Assembly: GCA_045638645.1 (NCBI GenBank)
Contig: JAZUBU010000009.1
Coordinates: forward strand, 22,541 to 86,540
Direction: 5' to 3'
Source of the DNA: JAGCJX01 sp045638645
Lineage (GTDB): Bacteria; Bacteroidota; Bacteroidia; Bacteroidales; UBA932
Length of the DNA: 64,000 bases
The notes under the pieces are model-generated. The model was not told the DNA's origin. It was given only the letters and a program-made list of their open reading frames with translations, and searched no databases. Made by a program: the position numbers and the translations under genes. Within the stretch, counting starts at the first letter, position 1, and each line of letters opens with the position of its first letter. Positions 26,859 through 35,278 of this stretch are shown here, one piece after another.

Positions 26859-28599
26859 GGCTCATAAATTTATTAAGTTGCTCCAAGTATTTGTTGAAGT
26901 TGTCACTCTTGTATTCCGAGTAGTTCATCTGACGCAAGGTGTTGATCAGTTCCTTGTAGAATTTCGAGCAAGCTTCAAAGTCTTCGAAGTTGCGTTCTAC
27001 GTGGCAGAGTTGCAATACCAGGGAGAGCATGAACTCCTGACGTTCCATCGGGCAGATGGAGTCAATCTTGTCGAATGCATCCTGTTGCAGGATGATGAAG
27101 TCGATCAGCTCGGATTTCCAGTAGATTTCGTGGTATGAAATCGGAACACCGTCATCCCCGAGGATGTTGATCTGTTCAGAAACTTCTTTTCCGCGCAAGA
27201 CCATGTTTTTGGCTTCAATCACTTTGTCCACCCAGTCCGGAGCTACTTTTTCTTTCAAGTAGGCAACGATTTCCGGGTATTCCAGGTATTTGGAGTAGGA
27301 GTCAATCGGGTCAACAGCCGGGTAACGTTTCTTGTCCGCGCGGTTTTGGTTCAACGCGTAGAAACAACGGGCTGCTTTTTTGGTGGATTCAGTTACCGGT
27401 TCTTTCAAGTTACCACCTGCAGGGGATACGGTACCGATGAAGGTAACGGCTCCGGTTTGTCCGTTGTTCAGGACAACCACCCCGGCGCGGGCATAGAAGT
27501 TGGAGATGATGGCTGACAAGTCCACCGGGAATGCGTCGGCACCCGGCAATTCTTCCATCCGGTTACTCATTTCACGCAAGGCTTGTGCCCAACGGGAGGT
27601 GGAGTCGGCCAGCAACAACACTTTCAATCCCATGGCGCGGTAGTATTCGCAGATGGTCATGGCTGTGTAGACAGACGCCTCACGGGCGGCAACGGGCATG
27701 TTGGAGGTATTACAGATGATGGTGGTACGTTCCATCAGGGAGCGTCCGGTGTGCGGGTCAATCAATTCCGGGAATTCGGTAAAGATTTCCACTACCTCGT
27801 TGGCACGTTCCCCGCAGGCTGCCATGACGATCACGTCTGCTTCCCCTTGTTTTGCGATGGCGTGTTGCAATACGGTTTTACCGCAACCGAAAGGACCCGG
27901 GATAAAGCCGGTACCGCCCTCTGCAATCGGGTTCAATGTATCAATGCATCGTACACCGGTTTCCATGATTTTGTAGGGACGCGGTTTTTCTTTGTAGCCG
28001 CCTACGGCTACTTTTACCGGCCATTTTTGTGTCATGGTGACTGCGTGATCTTCGCCCGCTGCGTCTGTGAGGACGGCAATGGTTTCCGTAACCCGGTATG
28101 AGCCTGCTTTGGCAACGGATTTTACGGTGTATTCGCCTTCAAAAGCGAAGGGCACCATGATTTTATGAGGCAACCAGCCTTCTTTTACTTCTCCGATCCA
28201 GTCTGCAGCGACAACGCGGTCACCGGCTTTGGCCAGCGGAGTAAATTCCCATTGTTTTTCCAAGTCCAGCGGCAGGGTGTATTCGCCTCGTTTGAGGAAG
28301 ACACCTTCCATTGTGGCGAGGTTGTTTTGCAAACCGTCGTAGTTGCTGGAAAGAAGACCGGGACCCAAAGTAACTTCGAGCATGTGGCCTTCAAATTCGA
28401 CGGTATTGCCGTTTTTCAAAGCGCGGGTGCTCTCGTAAACCTGCACAAAGGCGCTTTTTCCGGTCACCTTGATGACTTCCGCCATCAATTTGTCTTCACC
28501 CACGTTGATGAAGCAAATTTCGTTTTGGGAAACCGGACCGTTGATCTCAACGGTAACCAAGTTTGCGATGATACCCGTTACAATTCCTGTGGTTTTCAT
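26848..28599 (-). CDS. ntpA: V-type ATPase catalytic subunit A
   Basis: A 583-residue catalytic subunit. The Walker A motif GPFGCGKTVL is near residue 235, the catalytic glutamate lies in AACGERANEVVE, and LLADSTSRWAQALREMSNRMEELPG and SPAGGNLKEPVTEST follow in family order; the long 'non-homologous' insert before the P-loop distinguishes A from F-type beta. It hydrolyses or makes ATP at the cytoplasmic face. It follows the DUF2764 gene by 19 bases. Confidence 0.97.
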   Translation of the reverse strand: MKTTGIVTGIIANLVTVEINGPVSQNEICFINVGEDKLMAEVIKVTGKSAFVQVYESTRALKNGNTVEFEGHMLEVTLGPGLLSSNYDGLQNNLATMEGVFLKRGEYTLPLDLEKQWEFTPLAKAGDRVVAADWIGEVKEGWLPHKIMVPFAFEGEYTVKSVAKAGSYRVTETIAVLTDAAGEDHAVTMTQKWPVKVAVGGYKEKPRPYKIMETGVRCIDTLNPIAEGGTGFIPGPFGCGKTVLQHAIAKQGEADVIVMAACGERANEVVEIFTEFPELIDPHTGRSLMERTTIICNTSNMPVAAREASVYTAMTICEYYRAMGLKVLLLADSTSRWAQALREMSNRMEELPGADAFPVDLSAIISNFYARAGVVVLNNGQTGAVTFIGTVSPAGGNLKEPVTESTKKAARCFYALNQNRADKKRYPAVDPIDSYSKYLEYPEIVAYLKEKVAPDWVDKVIEAKNMVLRGKEVSEQINILGDDGVPISYHEIYWKSELIDFIILQQDAFDKIDSICPMERQEFMLSLVLQLCHVERNFEDFEACSKFYKELINTLRQMNYSEYKSDNFNKYLEQLNKFMSHEQ

Positions 28600-28618
28600 C
28601 CTGAATATTGATTAATTA

Positions 28619-29212
28619 TTAAAATTCGATACCTTTAAATGTGCCGCGTACTTCTTGAACCAAGGTTTCAAAGAGTTTGGCACCGGTTGCTTTATCCAAC
28701 TTGTTCCATCGGTCTGCAATCCGGCATTTGGTCAAAAATGCGAGGATGGTGTTGATGGTGAAGTATTCGTACAACGTCAAATCTGAAATTTTTGCCCAAC
28801 GCAGTTTGTCCAAAGCGATTTCGCGTTCGATCAGGTTGGGGATTTCAAAGATTTGCTGGAGACGGGTGTATTCTTCAAATTCCGGATCCCAGTCACCTAC
28901 AACGGCACTGGTTCCTTTCTTGCCGGCCTTCTTTTCCAGGTAGATGACTTTGGCGTTCCGAAGACGAAGGTCAAAAGCGTACCAAGCCGCGAGGAAGGGA
29001 TTCTTTTGACGGGCCACGGAATGGTAGAAGTGATCCGTGAGGTGGGCTTCGTCAAAGCCGTATTCCAACCAGTCTACCAACCGCAAGTCGCGCTCCGAAA
29101 GTTGCTCCTTGATGGTGCCTGCCAACGACTCGTAGGTCGGGGCATTGCCGTTCATGTCGGGAGCCAGATCCGGTAAGCCGGCGATGATGTAGTGGTAATT
29201 GTGGTCCATCAT
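28619..29212 (-). CDS. DUF2764 protein of the V-ATPase operon
   Basis: A 197-residue, mostly helical protein of the DUF2764 family. It begins MMDHNYHYIIAGLPDL; the start could be either of two adjacent ATGs. The family is found next to V-ATPase genes in Bacteroidetes and some other phyla. It occupies the place of subunit C (d), which sits between E and A in other bacterial V-ATPase operons, and the DHNYHYIIAGLPDL opening and RLVDWLEYGFDEAHLTDHFYH helical pattern loosely recall subunit C repeats. A role as a C-like central-stalk socket is an inference from position. It lies 2 bases after subunit E. Confidence 0.82.
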   Translation of the reverse strand: MMDHNYHYIIAGLPDLAPDMNGNAPTYESLAGTIKEQLSERDLRLVDWLEYGFDEAHLTDHFYHSVARQKNPFLAAWYAFDLRLRNAKVIYLEKKAGKKGTSAVVGDWDPEFEEYTRLQQIFEIPNLIEREIALDKLRWAKISDLTLYEYFTINTILAFLTKCRIADRWNKLDKATGAKLFETLVQEVRGTFKGIEF

Positions 29213-29214
29213 TA

Positions 29215-29823
29215 TTAGCCGAATAATAGTTTGCGGGTAGCCGGTCTGAGGTAATCTGCAAAGAGTTGTTCGAAATCGTCACCGGTAAAGCTGATGAGGT
29301 AACCGCCGTTTTTCGGGCCGATTTTGAAGCCGTTTCCAATTTGTTTGGAGAATCGTACTTCCAGGCCACCGTTCATGGCTGCTACGGTTTGTGCTTTTGC
29401 AAATTCTTCCAGGTCTTTTTGGAGGTTGGCCGGGAGAATCACGGTCAGATCCAGTGCATCGCTGTCTGCGCGGAATGCAGCGACAATGGTTTTTACCAGT
29501 TCTTGAATGAACTCAGGAGCAGCCAGCGCAGCTTTGGCAGGTTCCGCAACGGTACGGGTGGTGATCATGGTTTCCACGCCTTGTTTGATGGAAGCAACGG
29601 TTTGGGCAGAGGCCATGCGGATGTCGGTTTCTGCTTTCTTGCGGAGTTCTTCGGCATCTTTGCGTGCTTGTGCCAACAATGCTTCGGCTTCTTCTCGTGC
29701 TTTTTCCACAATCGCAGCGGCTTCTTTGCGAGCTTTGGCTTTCAAATCTTCCGCTTCTTGTTTCCCTTTGGACAGCCCTTCGTTGTAGAGCTTGTCGGTG
29801 AGTTCTTGCAATTTATTCTGCAT
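29215..29823 (-). CDS. ntpE: V-type ATPase subunit E (peripheral stalk)
   Basis: A 202-residue subunit E. The N-terminal 100 residues form a long charged, alanine-rich coiled coil (KQEAEDLKAKARKEAAAIV), and the C-terminal globular domain (about 110-202) binds the head; GGYLISFTGDDFEQLFADYL is typical. In other species E pairs with subunit G to form the stalk, but no G gene is present in this operon. This is the first gene of the leftward operon; no convincing TAnnTTTG box was found in its leader. Confidence 0.88.
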   Translation of the reverse strand: MQNKLQELTDKLYNEGLSKGKQEAEDLKAKARKEAAAIVEKAREEAEALLAQARKDAEELRKKAETDIRMASAQTVASIKQGVETMITTRTVAEPAKAALAAPEFIQELVKTIVAAFRADSDALDLTVILPANLQKDLEEFAKAQTVAAMNGGLEVRFSKQIGNGFKIGPKNGGYLISFTGDDFEQLFADYLRPATRKLLFG

Positions 29824-29897
29824 AATGTATGGTATTTAATTTATAAAAATCTGATATGATAATACCTATCCGTTTAAGACTATAAAATTAAACAAAA

Positions 29898-29938
29898 AAA
29901 AAGACGTGACCAAAACATTTTTTTGATCACGTCTTTTG
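29898..29938 (-). terminator. terminator after the OadB-like gene
   Basis: An 11-bp stem (AAAAGACGTGA at about 29899-29909 pairing with TCACGTCTTTT at about 29927-29937) with A and T runs at both ends. It lies 20 bases past the stop of the leftward decarboxylase operon and upstream of ntpE. Confidence 0.85.
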
Positions 29939-29957
29939 TGTTATAAATTCCTATCTA

Positions 29958-31121
29958 CTAGGCGAGGAAGCCGAGCAAAATACCGGCGGCAACAGCACTA
30001 CCGATCACACCAGCCACGTTCGGGCCCATTGCGTGCATCAGCAGGTAGTTGGTACGGTCGTATTCCAAACCTACGTTGTTGGAAATACGTGCCGCATCCG
30101 GTACGGCAGATACCCCAGCGTTACCGATGAGCGGGTTGATTTTGTTTCCTTCTTTCAGGAACAGGTTGAAGAATTTCACAAAGGCAACACCACAAGTGGT
30201 AGCGATCACGAATGACAAGAAACCGAGGATGAAGATCTTGATAGAACTCCATTGCAGGAATTTGTCAGCTTGGGTAGAGCAACCTACGGTAATACCGATC
30301 AGGATGGTGATTACGTCGATCAGTGGTCCGCGAGCGGTTTCAGCCAAACGGCGGGTAACACCACTTTCTTTGATCAAGTTACCGAAGAACAACATACCCA
30401 AGAGGGGAATACCTGAGGGAACGATGAACGCGGTCAACAGGAAACCAACGATCGGGAAAATTTTCTTTTCGGTCGGAGACACCGCGCGGGGAGTCTTCAT
30501 GCGGATGAGACGTTCTTTCTCCGTAGTCAACAGACGCATGATCGGGGGTTGGATCACCGGTACCAATGCCATGTATGAATAGGCCGATACCGCGATGGCA
30601 CCCATCAAGTCCGGAGCCAGGCGGGAAGACAAGAAGATTGCAGTCGGACCGTCAGCACCACCAATGATACCGATTGCACCTGCTTCAGCGGGGGTGAAGC
30701 CCAACGCCAATGCAATGGCATATGCACCGAAGATACCGAATTGGGCAGCTGCTCCGATCAACAACAGTTTCGGGTTGGAAATCAGGGCAGAGAAGTCGGT
30801 CATTGCGCCGATACCCAAGAAGATCAGCGGAGGATACCATCCTTGACGGACCCCTTGGTAGAGGATGTTCAATACGGAACCTTCTTCATATACCCCTACA
30901 TTCAAGCCGGGAATCAGAGGAATGTTACCGATAATGATACCAAATCCGATCGGAACGAGCAACATCGGTTCCCAGTCCTTCTTGATGGCCAGGTAGATGA
31001 AGATCAATCCGATGCAGATCATGAGGAGATACTGGAAATTGCAGTTCGCAAATCCGGTGTATTCCCAGAACTGTATGAGGTTACTCAAGAAACCTGTTTG
31101 AGTTTGTTCCATATTAGCCAA
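29958..31121 (-). CDS. Na+-translocating decarboxylase beta subunit (OadB/MmdB type)
   Basis: A 387-residue membrane protein that couples decarboxylation of carboxybiotin to Na+ export. It has about ten membrane helices and the family's Na+-site motifs: GIIGGADGPTAIFLSSRLAP, the SAYSYMALVP helix with its tyrosine, NAGVSAVPDAARISN, and the C-terminal HAMGPNVAGVIGSAVAAG. In this operon with mmdA the enzyme is methylmalonyl-CoA decarboxylase rather than oxaloacetate decarboxylase. Its ATG overlaps the biotin carrier gene by 8 bases. It is the last gene before a terminator. Confidence 0.94.
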   Translation of the reverse strand: MANMEQTQTGFLSNLIQFWEYTGFANCNFQYLLMICIGLIFIYLAIKKDWEPMLLVPIGFGIIIGNIPLIPGLNVGVYEEGSVLNILYQGVRQGWYPPLIFLGIGAMTDFSALISNPKLLLIGAAAQFGIFGAYAIALALGFTPAEAGAIGIIGGADGPTAIFLSSRLAPDLMGAIAVSAYSYMALVPVIQPPIMRLLTTEKERLIRMKTPRAVSPTEKKIFPIVGFLLTAFIVPSGIPLLGMLFFGNLIKESGVTRRLAETARGPLIDVITILIGITVGCSTQADKFLQWSSIKIFILGFLSFVIATTCGVAFVKFFNLFLKEGNKINPLIGNAGVSAVPDAARISNNVGLEYDRTNYLLMHAMGPNVAGVIGSAVAAGILLGFLA

Positions 31122-31569
31122 TGATTACGAGCGGAGCACCTTCCAATACGGAGTCTCCTTTGTTAACTTTGATACTAGTTACGGTACCGTCAGCGGTAGA
31201 TTCGATGACGTTTTCCATCTTCATCGCTTCCAAAACTACCACTTTTTGACCTTTCTTCACCACATCACCTTCTTTTACAGCGATGTCCAGGATGATACCC
31301 GGGAGGGGTGAGGTAACAGTTGCACCAGCACCACCTGCTGCAGGAGCAGCAGCGGGTTTAGCCGCAGGTGCTGCGGTCGGAGCGGCAGCAGCCGGTCTGG
31401 CAACAGGAGTAACGCTCTTGATGGTTTTCTTGGCTTGTTTGGTGATCGGTTTTTCGTATTCTACACGATAGGGGGTACCGTTCACTTCAACATCTGCGGT
31501 ACTGTCCTCTACCTCTTTGATAATGACGTTGTAATCATTACCATTGATTTTCAATTGATATTCTTTCAT
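31114..31569 (-). CDS. biotin carboxyl carrier subunit of the decarboxylase
   Basis: A 151-residue biotin carrier. An N-terminal beta-rich section (YQLKINGNDYNVIIKEVED) is joined by a proline/alanine-rich linker (about residues 55-85) to a biotinyl domain with VLEAMKMEN, in which K117 is the biotinylated lysine. It shuttles CO2 from the MmdA site to the membrane beta subunit. The linker is rich in GCA/GCC codons, making the DNA here locally repetitive but not a true tandem array. It overlaps the OadB-like gene and follows the gamma-like subunit by 20 bases. Confidence 0.93.
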   Translation of the reverse strand: MKEYQLKINGNDYNVIIKEVEDSTADVEVNGTPYRVEYEKPITKQAKKTIKSVTPVARPAAAAPTAAPAAKPAAAPAAGGAGATVTSPLPGIILDIAVKEGDVVKKGQKVVVLEAMKMENVIESTADGTVTSIKVNKGDSVLEGAPLVIIG

Positions 31570-31589
31570 AATCGTTTTCTGGTTATCCG

Positions 31590-32510
31590 TTAATTCTTTT
31601 TAACTTGGGGATTTTGTCTCAAGGTGTAAATCTTCGAGCTCCAAGGAGAGTAGCTGCGGTCGGTGTGACGCATGGTGATTTGGAAGCTTTCTTCATCGTG
31701 AGCTTCGTTGTCAACAGCATACAGGTACAACGCAGTTGAAATCGCCGCGATGGCTTCTCCTGTGTTGTCTTCCGCTTTTACCGTAGTGATCTTACCTTCA
31801 GTAGCAATGTCAGATTTGGTTTGTTGGTTGCGAACAGCCAAGCGACCGATGAACTTGAAGACAAAGTAGAGGATAATCAAGGCAAGGAATACCACAGACA
31901 TCGCTGTGATTGCAATCAGGACACCGTACGGGTCCTGTTCTGCCATGATGGAACTTTTACTCTTTGCATTCACACCGGCATTGTTGGTGCTGGGAGAGGT
32001 CTTTTCCATGATTTGCCAACCTTCTCCTTTACCGTCTTGGCTACCGACGCCGTCTTGGATACGACCCGCAGATTTGTTCGGTTGCAACGCCTTGTTGATA
32101 GCAATGCGGTCGATGATGGTACGTCCGTCACTGCTGACAAAGTACAAGGTATCGGATTCTGCCAGTGTGAAGTTCACGTGGAAGGTACCACGGAACGGTT
32201 GGTTATCCGCCCAGAAGAGTACGTGTTGACGCGGTTTGATTTGGGTCAATACGTCGCCTTTGGGGATGATGTATTTGCGCAGGTTGTTGATATCGTTGGA
32301 CAGGTAGCATCCGCCGATATTTACAGTGCCATAGGAGATGTTGAACAACTCAAACCAAGCGTTTTGTTGTCCGAAGTCATCTTGGAAATCATCGGTGTTG
32401 ATGACCAAGTATTCGTTCAAACGCATGTCGCTTTGGTTTTGTGCGCTCAAGCCGAGTCCCATCAAGGCAAAACCTGCAATGAACAATGATTTGATGTGTT
32501 TCATTTTCAA
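31590..32510 (-). CDS. OadG-like gamma subunit with N-terminal lamin-tail domain
   Basis: A 306-residue protein with a signal peptide (LFIAGFALMGLGLSAQ), a lamin-tail-type beta domain (about residues 30-145: RLNEYLVINTDDFQDDFG, AWFELFN, VNIGGCYLSND), a low-complexity spacer, one membrane helix (about 198-221: VLIAITAMSVVFLALIILYFVF) and a cytoplasmic tail. The membrane helix plus tail correspond to OadG, the small gamma subunit (about 80-90 residues) that holds the decarboxylase together; here it carries an added periplasmic lamin-tail domain, a form seen in Bacteroidetes. It sits between mmdA (18 bases away) and the biotin carrier gene. Confidence 0.85.
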   Translation of the reverse strand: MKMKHIKSLFIAGFALMGLGLSAQNQSDMRLNEYLVINTDDFQDDFGQQNAWFELFNISYGTVNIGGCYLSNDINNLRKYIIPKGDVLTQIKPRQHVLFWADNQPFRGTFHVNFTLAESDTLYFVSSDGRTIIDRIAINKALQPNKSAGRIQDGVGSQDGKGEGWQIMEKTSPSTNNAGVNAKSKSSIMAEQDPYGVLIAITAMSVVFLALIILYFVFKFIGRLAVRNQQTKSDIATEGKITTVKAEDNTGEAIAAISTALYLYAVDNEAHDEESFQITMRHTDRSYSPWSSKIYTLRQNPQVKKN

Positions 32511-32528
32511 TTGGTTAAATGGTTTTGA

Positions 32529-34082
32529 CTACAACGGGAGGTTGTCGTGTTTCTTAGCCGGGTTGGCCAATTTCTTGGTTGAAAGTTGTTCGAGGGCGCG
32601 AATTACGCGGAAACGGGTGTTTCTCGGTTCGATCACGTCATCGATGTAACCGTATTTCGCTGCGTTGTACGGGTTAGCAAATGCATCTCTGTATTCTTTT
32701 TCTTTTTCAGCTGCAAATGCAACCGGATCTTCAGCAGCAGCCACTTCTTTACCATAGAGGATGCCGATAGCTCCTGAAGGACCCATTACGGCGATTTCTG
32801 CAGTCGGCCATGCATAGTTGATATCACCACGGAGGTGTTTACTACTCATCACGCAGTAAGCTCCACCGTATGATTTACGCAGGGTAACGGTAACTTTCGG
32901 AACGGTAGCTTCACCGTATGCGTACAGCAATTTAGCACCGTGGAGGATGATTCCACCGTATTCTTGTTGGGTACCGGGCAAGAAGCCAGGAACGTCAACG
33001 AGGGTAACCAACGGAATGTTGAATGCGTCGCAGAAGCGGATAAAACGGGCAGCTTTACGAGAAGAGTTGTTGTCCAATACACCGGCCAATACTTTCGGTT
33101 GGTTGGCAACGATACCTACAGCTGTACCACCGAAGCGTGCGAAACCTACGATGATGTTCTTAGCGTAGTCGCGGTGAACTTCGAGGAAGCGGCCGTCGTC
33201 CACGATTGCACCAATCACTTCGTACATGTCGTACGGTTTGTTCGGGCTGTCCGGAATGATTTCGTTCAAAGAGTCTTCCAAACGGTCGATGGCATCGTCG
33301 GTCGGCAAGTACGGGGGTTCTTCCATGTTGTTTTGAGGCAGGAAGCTCAACAGTTCACGGATGGTAGCGATGGCTTCTTCTTCGGTATCAACTGCGAAGT
33401 GAGCCACACCACTCTTGGTTGCGTGAACGCTTGCACCACCCAATTGTTCTTGGGTAACGTCTTCACCGGTTACTGATTTCACAACGGTCGGACCAGTCAA
33501 GAACATGTAGCTGGTACCTTTGGTCATGATGTTGAAGTCGGTCAATGCCGGAGAGTATACAGCACCACCCGCGCAAGGTCCGAGGATGGCAGAAATTTGC
33601 GGAACAACACCAGAAGCCAAAATGTTGCGTTGGAAGATTTCTGCGTAACCTGCCAATGCGTTTACACCTTCTTGAATACGAGCTCCACCAGAGTCGTTCA
33701 AACCGATCACCGGAGCACCCATCTTCATGGCTTGGTCCATGATTTTGCAGATTTTCATTGCCAAAGTTTCAGACAATGAACCACCGAATACGGTGAAGTC
33801 TTGTGCAAATACGTAAACCAAACGTCCTGCAACGGTACCGTAACCGGTTACAACACCGTCACCCAGGAAGGTGGTGGCTTGCATACCGAAGTTCGTACAA
33901 CGGTGGGTTACGAACATATCGAATTCTTCAAAGCTACCTTCATCGAGGAGCATGTTGATTCTTTCACGAGCAGTGAATTTTCCTTTTTGGTGTTGGGAGT
34001 CAATTCTCTTTTGACCACCACCCAAACGCGCTTTTTCGCGGAGGCTGATCAAAGCCTTTACTTGTTCAAGCTGTTGGCTCAT
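32529..34082 (-). CDS. mmdA: methylmalonyl-CoA decarboxylase alpha subunit / carboxyltransferase
   Basis: A 517-residue acyl-CoA carboxyltransferase with the two crotonase-like halves. Marks include GGGQKRIDSQHQKGKFTARERI, GLNDSGGARIQEGV, GPCAGGAVYSPALTDF, LVDVPGFLPGTQQEYGGIIL and SSKHLRGDINYAWPTAEIAVMG. The flanking genes (epimerase upstream; gamma, biotin carrier and beta subunits downstream) identify it as the MmdA subunit, which removes CO2 from (S)-methylmalonyl-CoA to give propionyl-CoA. Codon use is that of a highly expressed gene. It follows the epimerase by 21 bases. Confidence 0.94.
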   Translation of the reverse strand: MSQQLEQVKALISLREKARLGGGQKRIDSQHQKGKFTARERINMLLDEGSFEEFDMFVTHRCTNFGMQATTFLGDGVVTGYGTVAGRLVYVFAQDFTVFGGSLSETLAMKICKIMDQAMKMGAPVIGLNDSGGARIQEGVNALAGYAEIFQRNILASGVVPQISAILGPCAGGAVYSPALTDFNIMTKGTSYMFLTGPTVVKSVTGEDVTQEQLGGASVHATKSGVAHFAVDTEEEAIATIRELLSFLPQNNMEEPPYLPTDDAIDRLEDSLNEIIPDSPNKPYDMYEVIGAIVDDGRFLEVHRDYAKNIIVGFARFGGTAVGIVANQPKVLAGVLDNNSSRKAARFIRFCDAFNIPLVTLVDVPGFLPGTQQEYGGIILHGAKLLYAYGEATVPKVTVTLRKSYGGAYCVMSSKHLRGDINYAWPTAEIAVMGPSGAIGILYGKEVAAAEDPVAFAAEKEKEYRDAFANPYNAAKYGYIDDVIEPRNTRFRVIRALEQLSTKKLANPAKKHDNLPL

Positions 34083-34103
34083 AATTTGTATTTTAGATAA
34101 TGA

Positions 34104-34517
34104 TTATTTGTTGTTCGGATCTTCACACAATTCGGTCAATACGCCGATGGTTGATTTCGGGTGCAAGAATGCAATGTTCAGACCTTCTGCGCCTTTGCGG
34201 GGTGCTTTGTCAATCAGACGAACACCTTTTGCTTCGGCATCTGCCAGGGCTGCAGTTACATCGTTGGTTGCAAATGCGATGTGGTGGATACCTTCACCGC
34301 GTTTTTCGATAAAGCTGGCGATGGTACCGTCCGGAGAGGTGCTTTCCAGCAATTCGATTTTGGTTTGACCAATTTTAAAGAAAGCGGTTTTTACTTTTTG
34401 GTCAGCCACTTCTTCGATGGCATAACATTTCAAACCGAGAATGTTTTCGTAGTAGGGAATAGCTTCTTCCAGAGATTTGACAGCGATTCCAATGTGCTCA
34501 ATGTGTGTTAATTCCAT
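34104..34517 (-). CDS. mce: methylmalonyl-CoA epimerase
   Basis: A 137-residue vicinal-oxygen-chelate protein that interconverts the R and S forms of methylmalonyl-CoA. The metal ligands are visible as H8 in THIEHIGIAV, the glutamine/glutamate of GQTKIELLE, the histidine in GEGIHHIAF and the glutamate in VLTELCE. It converts the mutase product for MmdA, encoded next. Length is normal. It starts 34 bases downstream of the yebC stop, so either read-through from the yebC unit or a separate promoter is possible; no clear box was found in that gap. Confidence 0.95.
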   Translation of the reverse strand: MELTHIEHIGIAVKSLEEAIPYYENILGLKCYAIEEVADQKVKTAFFKIGQTKIELLESTSPDGTIASFIEKRGEGIHHIAFATNDVTAALADAEAKGVRLIDKAPRKGAEGLNIAFLHPKSTIGVLTELCEDPNNK

Positions 34518-34550
34518 AACTCTATTGATAAAAAGGTTTGTGTTTCAGTA

Positions 34551-35276
34551 TTATTCTGCGAGGGACATGGTGTGATATACGTTTTGTACATCTTCGTCGT
34601 TCTCGAGTTTTTCGATGAGTTTTTCCAGACCGGCACGTTCGTCAGCGCCCAGGCGTTTGAGCTCTACGGTCGGGATCCGTTCGAAACCACCGGATACCAG
34701 GGTATAACCGTTGTCTTCGATGAATTTTTGGATTTGACCGAAGGATTCAAACGGTGCGTAGATTGCGATGCTTTCGTCTTCGTCTTGGAAAACTTCTTCT
34801 CCGCCGTAGTCAATGAGTTCCAGTTCGAGTTCTTCCATATCCACGGGATTTTCGCTTTTCATTTTGAAAACACATTTGTGTTCAAACATGAAATCCACGC
34901 TTCCGGAAGTGCCGAGTGATCCGCCTGCCTTGTTCAGGTAGCTGCGGATGTTGGCAACGGTACGGGTCGGGTTGTCAGTAGCGGTCTCAATCAGGAATGC
35001 AATACCGTGCGGGCCGTATCCTTCGTAAACTACTTCCTTGTAGTCTCCTTTGTCCTTTTCCGAAGCACGTTTGATTGCACGCTCGATGTTGTCTTTCGGC
35101 ATGTTTTCACTGCGTGCCGTTTGAATCAAGGTGCGGAGACGGGGGTTGTTGTCGGGATCCGGACCACCGGATTTGGCTGCAATGGTGATTTCTTTGCCCA
35201 AACGGGTAAATACGCGGGCCATGTTGCCCCAACGTTTGAACTTGCGTTCTTTACGGAATTCAAATGCTCTTCCCAT
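34551..35276 (-). CDS. YebC/PmpR family DNA-binding or translation regulator
   Basis: A 241-residue YebC-family protein. The family start MGRAFEFRKERKFKRWGNMAR is a Bacteroidetes variant of MAGHSKWANI; the rest shows GPDPDNNPRLRTLIQTARSENMPKDNIERAIKRA, YEGYGPHGIAFLIETATDNPTRTVANIRSYL and the C-terminal alpha/beta domain ending ENDEDVQNVYHTM. Members act as transcription regulators or as factors that relieve ribosome pausing. It begins 2 bases after the TPR gene stop, so the two are co-transcribed. Confidence 0.92.
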   Translation of the reverse strand: MGRAFEFRKERKFKRWGNMARVFTRLGKEITIAAKSGGPDPDNNPRLRTLIQTARSENMPKDNIERAIKRASEKDKGDYKEVVYEGYGPHGIAFLIETATDNPTRTVANIRSYLNKAGGSLGTSGSVDFMFEHKCVFKMKSENPVDMEELELELIDYGGEEVFQDEDESIAIYAPFESFGQIQKFIEDNGYTLVSGGFERIPTVELKRLGADERAGLEKLIEKLENDEDVQNVYHTMSLAE

Positions 35277-35278
35277 GA

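Noticed and set aside
25803..26867. 354-codon open frame on the plus strand opposite ntpB
   Set aside because: Fully antisense to a V-ATPase subunit with perfect family motifs; codon bias of the highly expressed gene explains the open frame.
31320..31410. GCA/GCC-rich, repeat-like DNA
   Set aside because: It encodes the Ala/Pro linker of the biotin carrier and is an irregular composition effect, not a tandem or mobile repeat.
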